Assembly: GCA_030374765.1 (NCBI GenBank)
Contig: JARGXX010000099.1
Coordinates: 620,001-684,000 of the forward strand
Reading direction: 5' to 3'
Source: Agarophyton chilense
Lineage: Eukaryota > Rhodophyta > Florideophyceae > Gracilariales > Gracilariaceae
Length of the DNA: 64,000 nt
This document shows, in pieces, positions 35,057-46,225 of this stretch. Positions within the stretch are counted from its first letter, which is position 1, and each line of letters begins with the position of its first letter. Below the pieces are notes generated by a model. The model searched no databases, was not told where the DNA came from, and saw only the letters and a program-made list of their open reading frames with translations. The position numbers were made by a program, and so were the translations under genes.

Positions 35057-37237
35057 TAAATGTCTGGTCATCCAGGAGGTACGAAGCTGTATCTAACCCT
35101 CAGAAGGGATTTTTATTGGCCACCTTTGGCAATGGATTGTCATGCGACAGCGAAGATGTGCGTAACATTCGCGAGGAATAGCGTGAAGCTCTGGAAAACG
35201 AAGAAGCCACTGAAGCTGTTCCCAGCAATCGCACCTCTACAGTATGTCAGTATTGACATACTTGGAGAATTGACCCGCTCGAAGCGGGGAAACAGATACC
35301 TTTTGGTAGTAAATGACCGCTTCTCTAAGCTGGTTAAGAGTGTTCCGCTGAAACGGACTACTGCTTACGTGATAGCGCGAGCGTTTATCCACCATTGGGT
35401 TTATAACTACGGTCCACCGGATACTTTGCTCTCAGATAATGGCAAGCAAATAGTTGCACGCTTCTTTCAAGATGTATGCAGGATAATTGGAGTTGATAAC
35501 GTGTTCACCACGACGTATCATCCGCAATGTAGCGAGCAGGTAGAACGGAACAACCGTACGCTACTCGCCGCAATTCGACACTACATCGGAGAACACCAGA
35601 AAGACTAGGATTTGTATACAGACACGCTTTGCTACGCGTACAATACGCAAGTGCATTCGACGACGAAGCTAACACCGTTTGAATTGGTAATATCTCGCCG
35701 ACCAGCGGCTTTTCCAATCAAGGTAGATTCGGACAGAACCGAAGAAGAGTCAATGCCGACGCCGGCTCAGTTTCACCTACGCTGGAGAAATGAGTTGCGC
35801 AAACGCACTACACAGGCTGAAAAAGAAATGGGAAAGGCCCAAGCGCGCTACAAGTGTAATTACGACGCGTCAATGCGACGGGCACTCCTGGATATCCGAG
35901 TCAGAGGACATATTTTCGTGAGAGTGGAAAGGAAAGATAGCCGTAAGACCGGAGAGGAAAAGGAACGGAAACGCGGTCAGAAGTTAGCGCCGATCGCTAC
36001 AGGACCGCATGAAGTTGTCGAATTCGACGAATATACCGTGGTAATATGGAGAGGTACTGAGGTGGAGCGCATTTCTCGCGACCGAGTAGTTGGTGCGCCA
36101 GATCGAGAAGCTGACGTACAGCGAGAGGAGTTCACACGTAGAGATATTGAGGTGCAGGAGCCACCACAGCCACTAGTTGTACAGGAGCTTGCGGACGTAC
36201 CGCCGCAGGGCAAAATAATTCCAAAACTGCCACGTGGTGAAAAGAGTTCGGAGATCCGACTCACAGCGCTGAACAACAGTTCTGCGACCAACGGCGCATT
36301 CGCCCATGACATAATCATAGCTCCCACTGTAGCAGTGAGAGGAGAAACGGCGATCCGCGCTGTGAGCAGGCAGCAAACTGCAGTCTCTCCATCGGACCAC
36401 GCGGTGGACGCGAAAGAAATTGAGGATGAAACCTCACATATCAGAAGTCGTGAAGGCTCTACAGGGAGTCCTGATGATAGAAAGGAATCGCCATTTGGCG
36501 TAGAACCAGAAGGAACCGAAGCTGAGAACAGCAAGCCAATTCCGCAAAACGGATTGAGCAGCGTAACGCTCCCTGAGAAGCGCAGCAGGACTCAAGAAAA
36601 GAAGAAGACCAGAAGGGACGCCGCAGTTGTGGAGACTCCACATAGAGACAGTATGACTGTATCGGCTGACCCATTTGCGGCGGATACCGAGCATTCGGGG
36701 CGACCCCCAGAACATTCAGATACCTTAAATCCGGAAGAGAAGAAGCCCAAAGGGGCAAGCCTAAGGCGTACAGTGGCAACTAAAGTCGCGTTTTCGCCGC
36801 GAGGTTCGGAAAAACAGAGACGGAAGTTGGAAGCACCGGCCAGACCGGAAAGATATGGGGAAACCAGACGACTGGCTTTGAGAGCCCCAGATGTGGATGA
36901 GACGATAGAACGTGATGACACGATTCCGAACGCTATAGCGAACGCTACGGAACTTGTTGACAGGAGTGTCACCCCGACTGAGGATTACGCAACTGAGGAG
37001 ATGGAATGCATCATCGAACGCATTCTAGATCATGGATGGAATGAAAAGGACAACAGTTTACTGTTTAAAGTGCGTTGGTATGGGTATCAACCCGAAGACG
37101 ATACATGGGAGCCCATACGAAATCTACCACGATCAAACGTTCTCGCGTACTTCCGACGTGCTAAACTGGATGTCCCAGACACTATTGATGACGCTCTCGT
37201 CGGTTTGGTTGTGTCAGGAGAGCCTGATCGAATCTGA
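35057..37237 (+). pseudogene. Gypsy integrase with chromodomain, copy 2
   Basis: As 17045-19225, with 36753 g for t (Gly for Val in the linker). The chromodomain at 37010-37175 is identical. Confidence 0.85.
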
Positions 37238-37437
37238 CCCCTACAGAAGTATGAAGTAACTCCAGGAGGAGGAAGAATGAAGTGGAGGTCCACAAGGAGT
37301 GAGAATTGAAGCAAGAAGAGGAGAGGCCTCGCAGAAAGAAGAAGAAACAAAGAAATGGCAGAAGATCAAAGCGTTTTATTTTGGTTATCTCAAGACTACC
37401 GCTAGTCGGTTTGTGACAGTGCCCTCAGGCAAGAAAG
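37238..37437. other. Purine-rich spacer, copy 2
   Basis: As 19226-19425. Confidence 0.4.
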
Positions 37438-39090
37438 TTAGGGATTCGGGTTATGCGAGTTGATACCCATGGAGAAGCGCAAGAGATTCAGCATCTGCTG
37501 TCGGTTTCCTTGAACAAGGTGGGGAGGAATCCCAGCGTCTTCGAGGAACTGCCTCAGATTGCCAAGCTGGGCATCGTGGGAAGCCACTGCGGGTCGAACA
37601 GGCTCAGGTACAGCGCTTTGCATCGCTGCAGCGACCTTTGGCTCTAAGCCGTCGTTCTCACCCACAGCGGGATCCTCGAGGATGACCTCTTCTGGCTCTT
37701 CATCGTAATCGATTTCTTGCATCTCGTTAACGAGTGCGTCGGCATTCTGAGCAGTTGGCTCGTGTATGTAACCAGTCGGCTGGGTCGGAGGCATTGCTCG
37801 CGGAGTTTCCCGCAGCACTTTGGCGTGATCGCCGTCGATATGCTGGTTAGTCCAGGGGTCGTACCAGACAAAGTCACCGCCGGGACCGGTTCTTGCGGGT
37901 GAATAGTCGCGACGAGGACGTCCTCTAGCCTGCTGTTCAGAAGGAACAAGGGTCCAGTCCACCTGGTCAATGACATTCATCAGGCACAGAAATTCTTACT
38001 GATTGGCACGTGAGCCCAGGACGAGCGACAGATTGAGTTCTCTCGCAAATTGTCGAGCAATCGGGCTCATATACCACAAACGATATGTGTCGTATACATC
38101 CCAAAGGATGAACAAGGCCATCTTCGCGATGAATTCACTGTAGAAGACTACCCAATAACCGGAAAACGGATCATTTGCGAGTAAGGAACCTACGTAGGTG
38201 ATTGAAGGAGGAAGCTCCCCAGGACAGCCACGAGGACTCTCGGTCTCCTGCCAGTATTTAGGAATCGGAACGTAGCGCCCGACGCGCGAGTTACACCTAA
38301 TTCAGTCCACTTCGAGCATGTGGTATAGAACCAAGTATCCCAGTCGAGATCTGGCACGGCGTTCCAACCGAGGGAATTCCCAATACGGATTATCCCGTTT
38401 GCTGAGATAGCGGAATTCCGCGCGTAATTGAAAACTGTCGGAACAGAGGGCCCCGTTGGATACTCCACGAACACTGCGCCACCTTTGGACATCCAACGCC
38501 GCTAGCTGCTCGACATACGAGTAGGCCTCCCCATTTGTTCTGGCATACCAGGTATCGAATTGCAAATCCTCATTGAGAGGCACCGAGCCGATAATGCGGC
38601 GTAATCGCTGGTACACCAGACGGGTGAATCGTTCGCGCGCCTCGAGCAAGCTCTCGTTTCCGAAGCGACTGATCGCATTGTTTGGGACGGCGCAATGGCT
38701 CAACCAATCTGTTGTAAACAACGCATGCCATGGGATACCCTTGGGAAGGCGACAGGCGACCACATACTGATTCATCAGAGCTTCGTCGCGGACTGCCGCA
38801 GGGAAAAACCAAGGTGCTCGCGCGTATAAGGCAGAGTGCTGCAGGGGGTCTCGGCCGGCGAAGTCCGCGCAATATGGGGACCTCTGTACGGAGGAGGACG
38901 CAGGTTGCAGAATAGCTGCTGTGGAGGAAAGGTATGCAGGACCAGAACTGGATGCCGATTGCGGCAAAGGGACAGTTCGGGAGAGTGGAGCGGAACCTCT
39001 AGGCGGCGCAGAAGTCTGCTGAAACGGAGGGTTGTCGAGATCGTCATAGGACGTCGGGGGATGGACCACGTAAGACGGAAGGTTGCTCAT
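37438..39090 (-). pseudogene. Antisense ORF, unknown function, copy 2
   Basis: As 19426-21078. The two in-frame stops are shared (TGA at 38302-38304, TAA at 37996-37998), and no change in the frame was noticed. Confidence 0.55.
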
Positions 39091-40037
39091 CGCGAGATGT
39101 CGGATACAAGAAAAGCTTGAAGGATGGAATAGCGAGATGATCGCAAGGTGGAGTGGGAATACACAAGCTTGTGATACGAAAAGAAGAATCTGAATGTCCG
39201 AGAAGCGCGCTGCGATTGTTTTTTATAGACAATGCGTCGCGGGGGCTCCGTTCTTAACGGGGGGGATATGTAGCATTCTGGATGCACCTGAGTTCGACCG
39301 ATCGAAATACTACGAAGTCGCGATTCGGCATTCATAAGCTATTGCTTGGGCTATACTTGATTACGAGAAGTTTTGAGAAGAATTACTTCATGGAAAGATT
39401 GGGAGAGGAGAACTTTAATTAGGAAGTACTGTATTTCGTGTACACTGTAAGGTGCCATCACCAAAATTTTATTTGGTATTATTTAGATAATCATGTAGTG
39501 CCATGCCACTTGTATGCGTTACTGTACAGTACCTGTTTTGCCTCTTGGCACATTAAAGGGCGCAAGGCCCAGGTGAGGACGGCGAAGGCCAACCAACAAC
39601 CACCAACGAACCAAAACACCATCTTGGTGAGTCCTAGAAATCCTAAAGTGGTTTACCAGAAAAATGCACCTATAATATCAGTTCTTAACCATTCTGAGCT
39701 ATAGCTCTTGTTCCGAGGATACCCTCTACTGTTGCGCGTTTACCGCCCTTTTTCTACAGGTCTCTGTGTGTGTGTTGTTTTCTCTACCGTCACCTGGTTA
39801 TTTGTGTTGTCACAGGGGTTGTCTAGCCGATCTCGTGTGCATTACGTACCGCCGCATCTGGACATCCGCCTCGTGAATACACGTATTATCCCCATTGTTC
39901 AGGTACACCTGGCTGCTTTCCGCACACTCCCTTCTTCTATAAGAACCGTCGCTCGCGAGGCGACTCCCGCTCTTCGCCATTAATTCTTTGGACACCCACT
40001 GCACCGAGACCTCTACAGTCTTAAGTGGAATACCACA
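39091..40037 (-). repeat. Upstream region of the antisense ORF / possible LTR, copy 2
   Basis: As 21079-22025, with 39102 g for a, twelve bases before the ATG in the leader. Confidence 0.45.
39218..39227 (-). promoter_or_regulatory. TATA box of the antisense ORF, copy 2
   Basis: TATAAAAAAC on the minus strand, unchanged from copy 1. Confidence 0.5.
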
Positions 40038-40633
40038 GTACTCGAGGTAAGAAAAAACAGATACTGCCTCTATGGCGACTCTGAGTACAATCGGCGTTGG
40101 TACTAGGACGTGCCTTTGCAGGGTAGAAACCTTGCCACGTACCGCAAAGCACTTAACAAGGCGATGTCTGGTGGATGCATAACCGTGGAATGCATTTTTA
40201 AAGAAGTCAAGATGTACTTTACTAGCGTTAACTTCAAGAGAAAGATGAAGATACTGGAGTCGCCGTTCGGTATAGTGTATCTACCAACGATGTTGCTAAG
40301 TAACTTCCGTACTTGCACTTCCCCAAATCAGATAGCGCTCTACTTCAAGTATTGGCCACGTAATCTAGAGAAGTATATAGCTGACAAAGATTACACTCAG
40401 TCATCGAGGGGTCCGGCGGAGGCGAGGAAAAAGTCCACATCCCCAGCAGATCCAGGGCGTAAAGCGAGTGGAATATTCCACAGCACCCAACATACACCCA
40501 GAGGGTGCCCTCTGCGAGGAAAAACTCGTGAAGTACTGGAGTCGACTCACAGAAGTAATAGAGTATATTGGCTCCCGAAACACAAAAAGAATCTCATGTT
40601 GAAGGCCCCGTGAAGCCCCACTTTTCACCCTGA
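40038..40633 (+). pseudogene. PIF/Harbinger transposase C-terminus, copy 2
   Basis: As 22026-22621; no difference noticed. Confidence 0.6.
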
Positions 40634-40641
40634 GTCTTCTA

Positions 40642-41468
40642 AATCATGATGCAAAACTTCTCAAGCTCAAGCATTTTTTCCGCTACCCTTTTTCCAGCAG
40701 TTCTTGTCGCACCTTCTCCCGCTCTTCAAGATCTTTCGCATCCTTATCCCGTTGGAAGTCTAGCTAAGCCCTCTAAAGGTACCCTTTTGCCAAGTCCACC
40801 TCTCGAAAATGAGCACCAAACATGGCATGCTCCCCACCCATATCACAACATTCATTAGTCTGACTCTTTTTCATCTTTTTCTCTTCTTCACCGCCACCTT
40901 TTTTTATTCATTCCCCTTGCCAACATCATCTTCTTCACCTTTCCCTTTTTTAAGTACAATCACAACCAGCTTTGTTGCAATTCGTTACTTTGCGTGTTTT
41001 CTGTTTCTTAGCGCTCTTCTCTTCTCTTTTCTTAAACAGATTTTCATTTCGTACTTCACATATTTGTGACAGCATTACGTGACGAGCGCTCATTTACTCA
41101 CCAGCCACTACAGAAACCTGCTGCGTAAAGTCATTTTTTGTGGAAACACTCTTTTAGTCGCTCATGTCGGTTCTAAAGCGTTTTACGTGCGATCGTAATA
41201 TCTATTATCGAATTATCATTTATCTTGATGCATGTTTTCTTGAAACGCTTTCGTGTTTGACCATATGAAGCAATGTGAGCTTTATTGGTGTATAACACTC
41301 GAACAAGGATTAAGTTTTCTTTCGGCTTGAAACGCAAATGCAAAAAAGTTTCAACGGGCAAGCAGCTTGACGGGAGCGAATTCGTTTGCTGCAAAAGAGG
41401 CAGTCGTGTCGGGAGACGCGATTTCATTTTGTAAAGCCTTTACTTTAACCTCAGTTGCTTCAGCCATC
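40642..41468 (-). pseudogene. MYB/SANT-like protein of Harbinger type, copy 2
   Basis: As 22630-23456, with the same frameshift after the start. Confidence 0.5.
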
Positions 41469-41967
41469 GTCACCGAGAAGTGCAAACGAGAGAAGTGGAT
41501 GGTAAAGGATATCAGTGCTGGATTGTGATGAGAAGGGGAGACAACGAGTTCGTGCCAGTTACATGGTCGGTATGCTCACGACCGCCTGAGGCTTCACTAA
41601 TGCACCATTTTTCAGCATCTTTAGTGAAGCAATCTTTGCAGAATTCTGCCATTTTCATTTCAGTATAATTTTACGTCCTGAAATGTTCTAACCGGGTTTG
41701 TGAATTCCGGATGCGTACAGTCACTATTGTTTCGTTGATACTCGCCGTTCAGTTTTTCAATATTTTGATAAAATAATTGGAAAGCGACCAACTGCAAGAG
41801 ACCAGAGCGGTCAAATTGATACGTTGGGAATCGCGGTGAACCAATTGCGCCGATCCACGGAGAACTACCTGTTTTCTGGGCGACGGGTATTCGGGACAGA
41901 AAGAAAACAGTGGGAGAGATCTCACTGAAGGGATAGGGGCATCGAACTGGACGCTCCCCAGAAACAA
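41469..41967. other. No recognisable gene, copy 2
   Basis: Counterpart of 23457-23955. Confidence 0.35.
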
Positions 41968-42597
41968 ATGATGCTTCCTAAATGGAGTTTCCCGTTCATA
42001 CTCATGTTCCTTAGCTCCATCACTGCTGTGGTAACCAAGGAAGCGCAGTTGGAGTTCAAAGTGGTTCCGAACAAGGCAGAAAAAATTGAAATTGCGTTGG
42101 ACACCCCACCCATCGAGTCTTCGACATGCATTTTTGAATGGGATTCCAGTGGAGCGACAGTGGAGGTATGTATGTGTTCGTTTACTCTTTACATGACTGA
42201 TTCAATTCACAGTGGGACTAACACCGAACCATCTACTTGTGTAAAGCAATGGATCGCAAGAATATGGGGGGATCCCAGGACCGGTGAGCTAGAATGTGAA
42301 ATATCTCGCAAAGGAGGGGCGGAGACTTATCTTTTGTTTAGCAAATTTAAGACATCCTTAGGAACGAAGTAAGTGACAATTACAGATCGCCGACTTCAAA
42401 AGAGCTACTTGCTAAACCGTTTCTTCTTTTCGGCGACAAACCGCGAAAGCCCGATCCTCGAGGCCATTGTGCATGACAATGATGGCGAGATGGACACAGA
42501 CAGCTTTGTAAGCGATGGGGAGTGTGTTGAAAACGCCCACGAATGGTCTGGCGGTACTATTCGTCGAATTCATCTTAAGTCGATGGTTATCTCTTAG
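41968..42597 (+). CDS. Small secreted-protein-like gene, unknown function, copy 2
   Basis: Identical to 23956-24585 in both open parts (134 and 74 codons) and in the possible splice sites. This copy keeps its original downstream flank, so its 3' end (beyond 42611) is the natural one; copy 1 loses it ten bases behind the stop. Confidence 0.4.
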
Positions 42598-42607
42598 GGT
42601 ATGAAAT

Positions 42608-44074
42608 GAATGTGAGTGCCAGCAAGCAGTTCCACAAGGGATGATTTTTGGTTTCGTTGTGGTGTTGTGTGGTGTGTCTGAAAATCAGTTACACGAGCTG
42701 CTGTGGTGGACTCGGTTGATAGTCACGTCGACTGACCATTCATTCTCAGATCGCCTATGGTACACTTCCGAACCAGTGTTGATTCCAGCAAATGAACGAT
42801 GACTCGGATTTAGCGTCACGTTGACCAAGAAAGAAGACATGCAACATATCTACGGGGCTAGATGCTCGTGGTACAACTCGTCTCAAGCTAGAGGATGGAC
42901 TTGGCTATAATAAGAAGACAACAAATGTGAGACAATGCATGGCTCGTCGTTCCCAGCGGAATCACTAGAAAGGGCAGCAAGGCATCTTTGGTACGCTAGA
43001 TTCTCAAACATGGCCTCATGATATATATGACAAAGGTAGCTGTCCGACGAGAGCTTTTCTGCCGTCCGTGGAAAATGTTAAGAATCAACAGACATACACA
43101 TAAAGTGCGCGGCTAAGCGTTGACAGTATGTACGTTGAAACATTCATACGGATGAGCACTGCTCTGCCGGGAGCTGGGGCTGATAGCAAAATGTTTGACC
43201 AAAGTCCAGGCAGACGACTGATGCTCCCATTGATAAGATACTACAGTAGTTGATGGCTGGGGAGAGTTGGCCATTACTGGGAAGTGGTCGGCTGCCCGAC
43301 ACGAGTAGATATTGCTGTGTGCAGAATTTATTCTCTCGTGATTGATAGGGTGAGCAGAGGGATCTCTATGAGTATTTTTTTCAAGTTGCAGCACGGCGAA
43401 GCTGACATATTTACAGCGCCAAACCACAACCTGGAATTGGCAGAAGTGAGTTTCAAGAAGAGCATGTCTGTAAAAAAGGGGCAAAAGCCTTATACATATG
43501 TTCCCGGTACGTAAGGTGGGTTGGGGGGCGTTTTTTCCAGTCTGCAAGTGCAAGCCTATAGGCACTGGCAGGATGTGTCAGGGAAAAACGGAGAAGGATT
43601 GCTAGCCCCTGGGATACCATGGTTGTCTCACAACATGGCGAGATGCAATGGTTACAGGGGAAGGCCTGCCCCCTGAATCAGCCATGAAATGCACGTCGGT
43701 CATCATGAGCTGTGCAAAAGGCACGGACTGCGTGGGTCAACGAAGCTTATGTCGTCACGAATCGAATTCGGCGCTGAAGCAACACATAGCGAAGACGCCT
43801 ATGCCTCCAGCTACAGATGTACGGCCCAAGGAGCGACCAAGGCGACAGCGCAGGAGTTTGGTCACTACACGGAGCAAGACGCTCAAACAGTGCGCAAGGT
43901 TTTGACCGACTGACGCGGCCATGCGCTGTATGAAACGGGTGCAATGCATCACACGCTGCACACGGCAGCCACATCTTGTTGCTGTGCTGCGCCGCCCAAT
44001 CTTGTGCCTGCGTCTTTCAGCACAGCGTCTGCTGCCCACAGCCCGCCGCCCACCCTCGTCGTTGTGACGTGCTC
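42608..44074. other. Intergenic, upstream of the TFIIIC gene
   Basis: Unique sequence. Frames on both strands (for example 43113-43565 minus, 43284-43514 plus, 43648-43913 plus) show no recognisable domain. The last hundred bases before the ATG at 44075 are rich in C and presumably hold the 5' UTR; no TATA box stands out. Confidence 0.5.
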
Positions 44075-46225
44075 ATGGCCTCACTCCCGTCGTATTCCAT
44101 CGTCGAGTTCCCTGGCAAACTGCGCGACCGCAATGACGCCAGTGCCGCGTTCGCGTGCTTCGGTGGTGAGCAAGCCGTGTGCCAAGCCACCGGAGCCTCT
44201 TTTCGCGCCGCCGCCTCCGCGCCCACGCTCAATTTACGCACCGGCCCGCACGCAAGTCCATCAAACATCCAGCCCGAGAAACCAGTGCACCTTACCAACC
44301 TATTTTTACTAGAAGTTGACATACACCAATTCAGCGCTTCAACGCAGGCAGACGACCTGGTCGTATCCCGACGCTCAAATGAATTTATACAGAAATCATT
44401 GGCCCACGGCCAAGTCATTGCACGTGTTGACACTCTAATACGCTATCGCTCACTCGCCGACTATTGCTTTCATACTAGGAATGGCGTGCAACCACCGCTC
44501 AACAACGACAGTACGTCCAATCAAGTAGCAGCCAATTGCGTCTTCCGCACCTTGCTTCAAGACAGACAAGCCACGCAACCTCAACACTCTTTGGTAGACC
44601 GCCTTCGGCCTCGCCGGTTTGCGCGCGCCGCCCCGGAGTACGGGACTTTTGACTACTGGTTTCGCCAATATTCGTGTGGTGATGCAAAGCTACCGACTCG
44701 TACAGAACTCATCCCGAATCATCCCCTTGGCGATGACAGACGATCCGACGTGAATCGTATCGCTTTGCTGCACCATCGCGTGCCAGCAGATGTTGCCCAA
44801 GTGCCGGAGGCACCGGGGCAAGGATGCAGCGCGCCTGTGATCAGAGGCAGGTCTGAATTCGAGCAGTGTGTACAGTTGATTCGCAGGTTATTCAACGTGC
44901 GTCCTGTGTGGGTGAGACGAGCTTTGCAAGAAGGAATACCAAAACAACTTGCAAGACAATTCAAAAGAGTCATTCCGCAAGTAGCGTACGCGTTTCAAGG
45001 CACGGGGCCGTTTTACCAGGCTTGGATCCGTTACGGTTATGACCCTCGGAAAGATCCAAACTCCAGAAAATACCAAACTGTCGAAGTTAGAATAACTAAC
45101 GCGCTCATCATAGCGGCGAGGGCGCAGTGCGATCAAGACAACGAACGAGCTGCCTTGGAAATTGACAGTCAGGGAAACCGCTCAGGAGATGGCAACGACA
45201 ATCCATCGTCTGACGTGCCACCGAATGAGGGGCCTGGGGATGGCCAAGTGTGCATCGGCCAGGCCGTTCACTTTGCCCAACCAGGAAGCAGTTGTGTCGG
45301 AAGAGAACTACTTGATACTGAAGACGACATTGGAAGGGAAGGGGATGGTGATGCCCTTGATGGCATCGTGGCAACGAAGAGCGCTACGTCACAGGTTGCC
45401 AACACAAGACGCAAGAAGAGCAAAGGTGAGGTTGAGGAAGTCGTTGGTGAGGGTACATCACGGGAAGTGTCAGATGACAATGTGTTTCGGAGCAAAGGTG
45501 GCACGTCCTGCATAAATCAGAAAATGTGTGGTGGGCAAGAAAACACTGGCACTCGAGAGGCCAATGATTTCGGTGGCGAAAGTCGCAATGGTGCCGACCA
45601 GCTCGAAACTCAGGAGTTTCCAGGATCGTTCCGGATGCCGAGCAGTTTCACGCTGTCCCAAATTCCCCGAAAGCGTAATAACTTTATCCAAGTATGTGAC
45701 ATCACGCTACCAGAAGTAGTCCGCTTTTGCGAGCAAGAGCAAGTAACAGACAGTTTTGACAAACGGTTTGGGTTTTTTTCGCAAGTAGGGCACGAGAAAT
45801 TGATGAAAACTATCAAAGACACGCTAGTGAAAATGTCGAAGCAACGATTGGGTGCGGAACGAGTTGGACAGATCATTCGTGGCGATTATTCATCAGTGAG
45901 TGACTTGATGGTGAACCGGAAGCGACGTGTGTTCCTTAAAGACGTGATACGACCTCGAAAACGCTTTGGAAGGGATTGGAGCCAGGGATTGGTCGGGAGC
46001 GGGATGGTAAGCCAGTTAGGGGACAGCTTTGAATCAGAGGCCGTGGAGCGTGTGAAGGATCTGAACGAAAGCAGTGGTGGCTCCCAGTGCGTGGAGGGTT
46101 GTGAGGATGCGGGAGAAGAGGAGCTGGCAGAAGTAGATGGCTTCGCGCTACTGGAAGAGGACGACGAAAACGAGGACGAGGATGACGATGACGATGACGA
46201 CGTTGAGGGCGACGAGGAAAGTTGA
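44075..46225 (+). CDS. GTF3C5: TFIIIC subunit, tau95/GTF3C5 family
   Basis: A 716-residue single-exon protein. The open frame begins further upstream but without an ATG; the first ATG at 44075 opens MASLPSYSIVEFPGKL. Residues 8-40 (IVEFPG, then ACFGGEQAVCQA) fit the N-terminal Tau95 dimerisation part. Residues about 260-340 hold the signature of the family: LFNVRPVWVRRAL, FKRVIPQVAYAFQGTGPF, and WIRYGYDPRKDP followed by RKYQ. The last 23 residues are almost all Asp and Glu, as in many family members. The protein is part of TFIIIC, which binds the A and B boxes of tRNA genes in the nucleus and recruits TFIIIB and RNA polymerase III. The segment 345-530 is low in complexity and probably disordered. 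No stop, shift or splice site is needed, so it looks functional. Confidence 0.85.
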   Translation: MASLPSYSIVEFPGKLRDRNDASAAFACFGGEQAVCQATGASFRAAASAPTLNLRTGPHASPSNIQPEKPVHLTNLFLLEVDIHQFSASTQADDLVVSRRSNEFIQKSLAHGQVIARVDTLIRYRSLADYCFHTRNGVQPPLNNDSTSNQVAANCVFRTLLQDRQATQPQHSLVDRLRPRRFARAAPEYGTFDYWFRQYSCGDAKLPTRTELIPNHPLGDDRRSDVNRIALLHHRVPADVAQVPEAPGQGCSAPVIRGRSEFEQCVQLIRRLFNVRPVWVRRALQEGIPKQLARQFKRVIPQVAYAFQGTGPFYQAWIRYGYDPRKDPNSRKYQTVEVRITNALIIAARAQCDQDNERAALEIDSQGNRSGDGNDNPSSDVPPNEGPGDGQVCIGQAVHFAQPGSSCVGRELLDTEDDIGREGDGDALDGIVATKSATSQVANTRRKKSKGEVEEVVGEGTSREVSDDNVFRSKGGTSCINQKMCGGQENTGTREANDFGGESRNGADQLETQEFPGSFRMPSSFTLSQIPRKRNNFIQVCDITLPEVVRFCEQEQVTDSFDKRFGFFSQVGHEKLMKTIKDTLVKMSKQRLGAERVGQIIRGDYSSVSDLMVNRKRRVFLKDVIRPRKRFGRDWSQGLVGSGMVSQLGDSFESEAVERVKDLNESSGGSQCVEGCEDAGEEELAEVDGFALLEEDDENEDEDDDDDDDVEGDEES

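Larger units (their letters stand above)
24596..42607. repeat. 18,012-bp tandem duplication, copy 2
   Basis: Direct repeat of 6584-24595. Its left edge (24596) abruptly starts within gypsy A sequence, ten bases behind the stop of the secreted-protein gene; this is the new junction. Its right edge runs on into unduplicated sequence from 42611 (tgtgagtgcc), which is the original flank. Confidence 0.97.

Noticed and set aside
6584..42607. The 18-kb unit as two copies of a giant transposon with a 3-base GAA target duplication
   Set aside because: The unit ends (acttttta... and ...tatgaaat) are not inverted repeats, and gypsy A coding similarity continues across the left edge, so the edge is not a transposon end.
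43976..44074. Longer start of the TFIIIC gene
   Set aside because: The upstream part of the frame starts only at a TTG, and family similarity begins right after the ATG at 44075.
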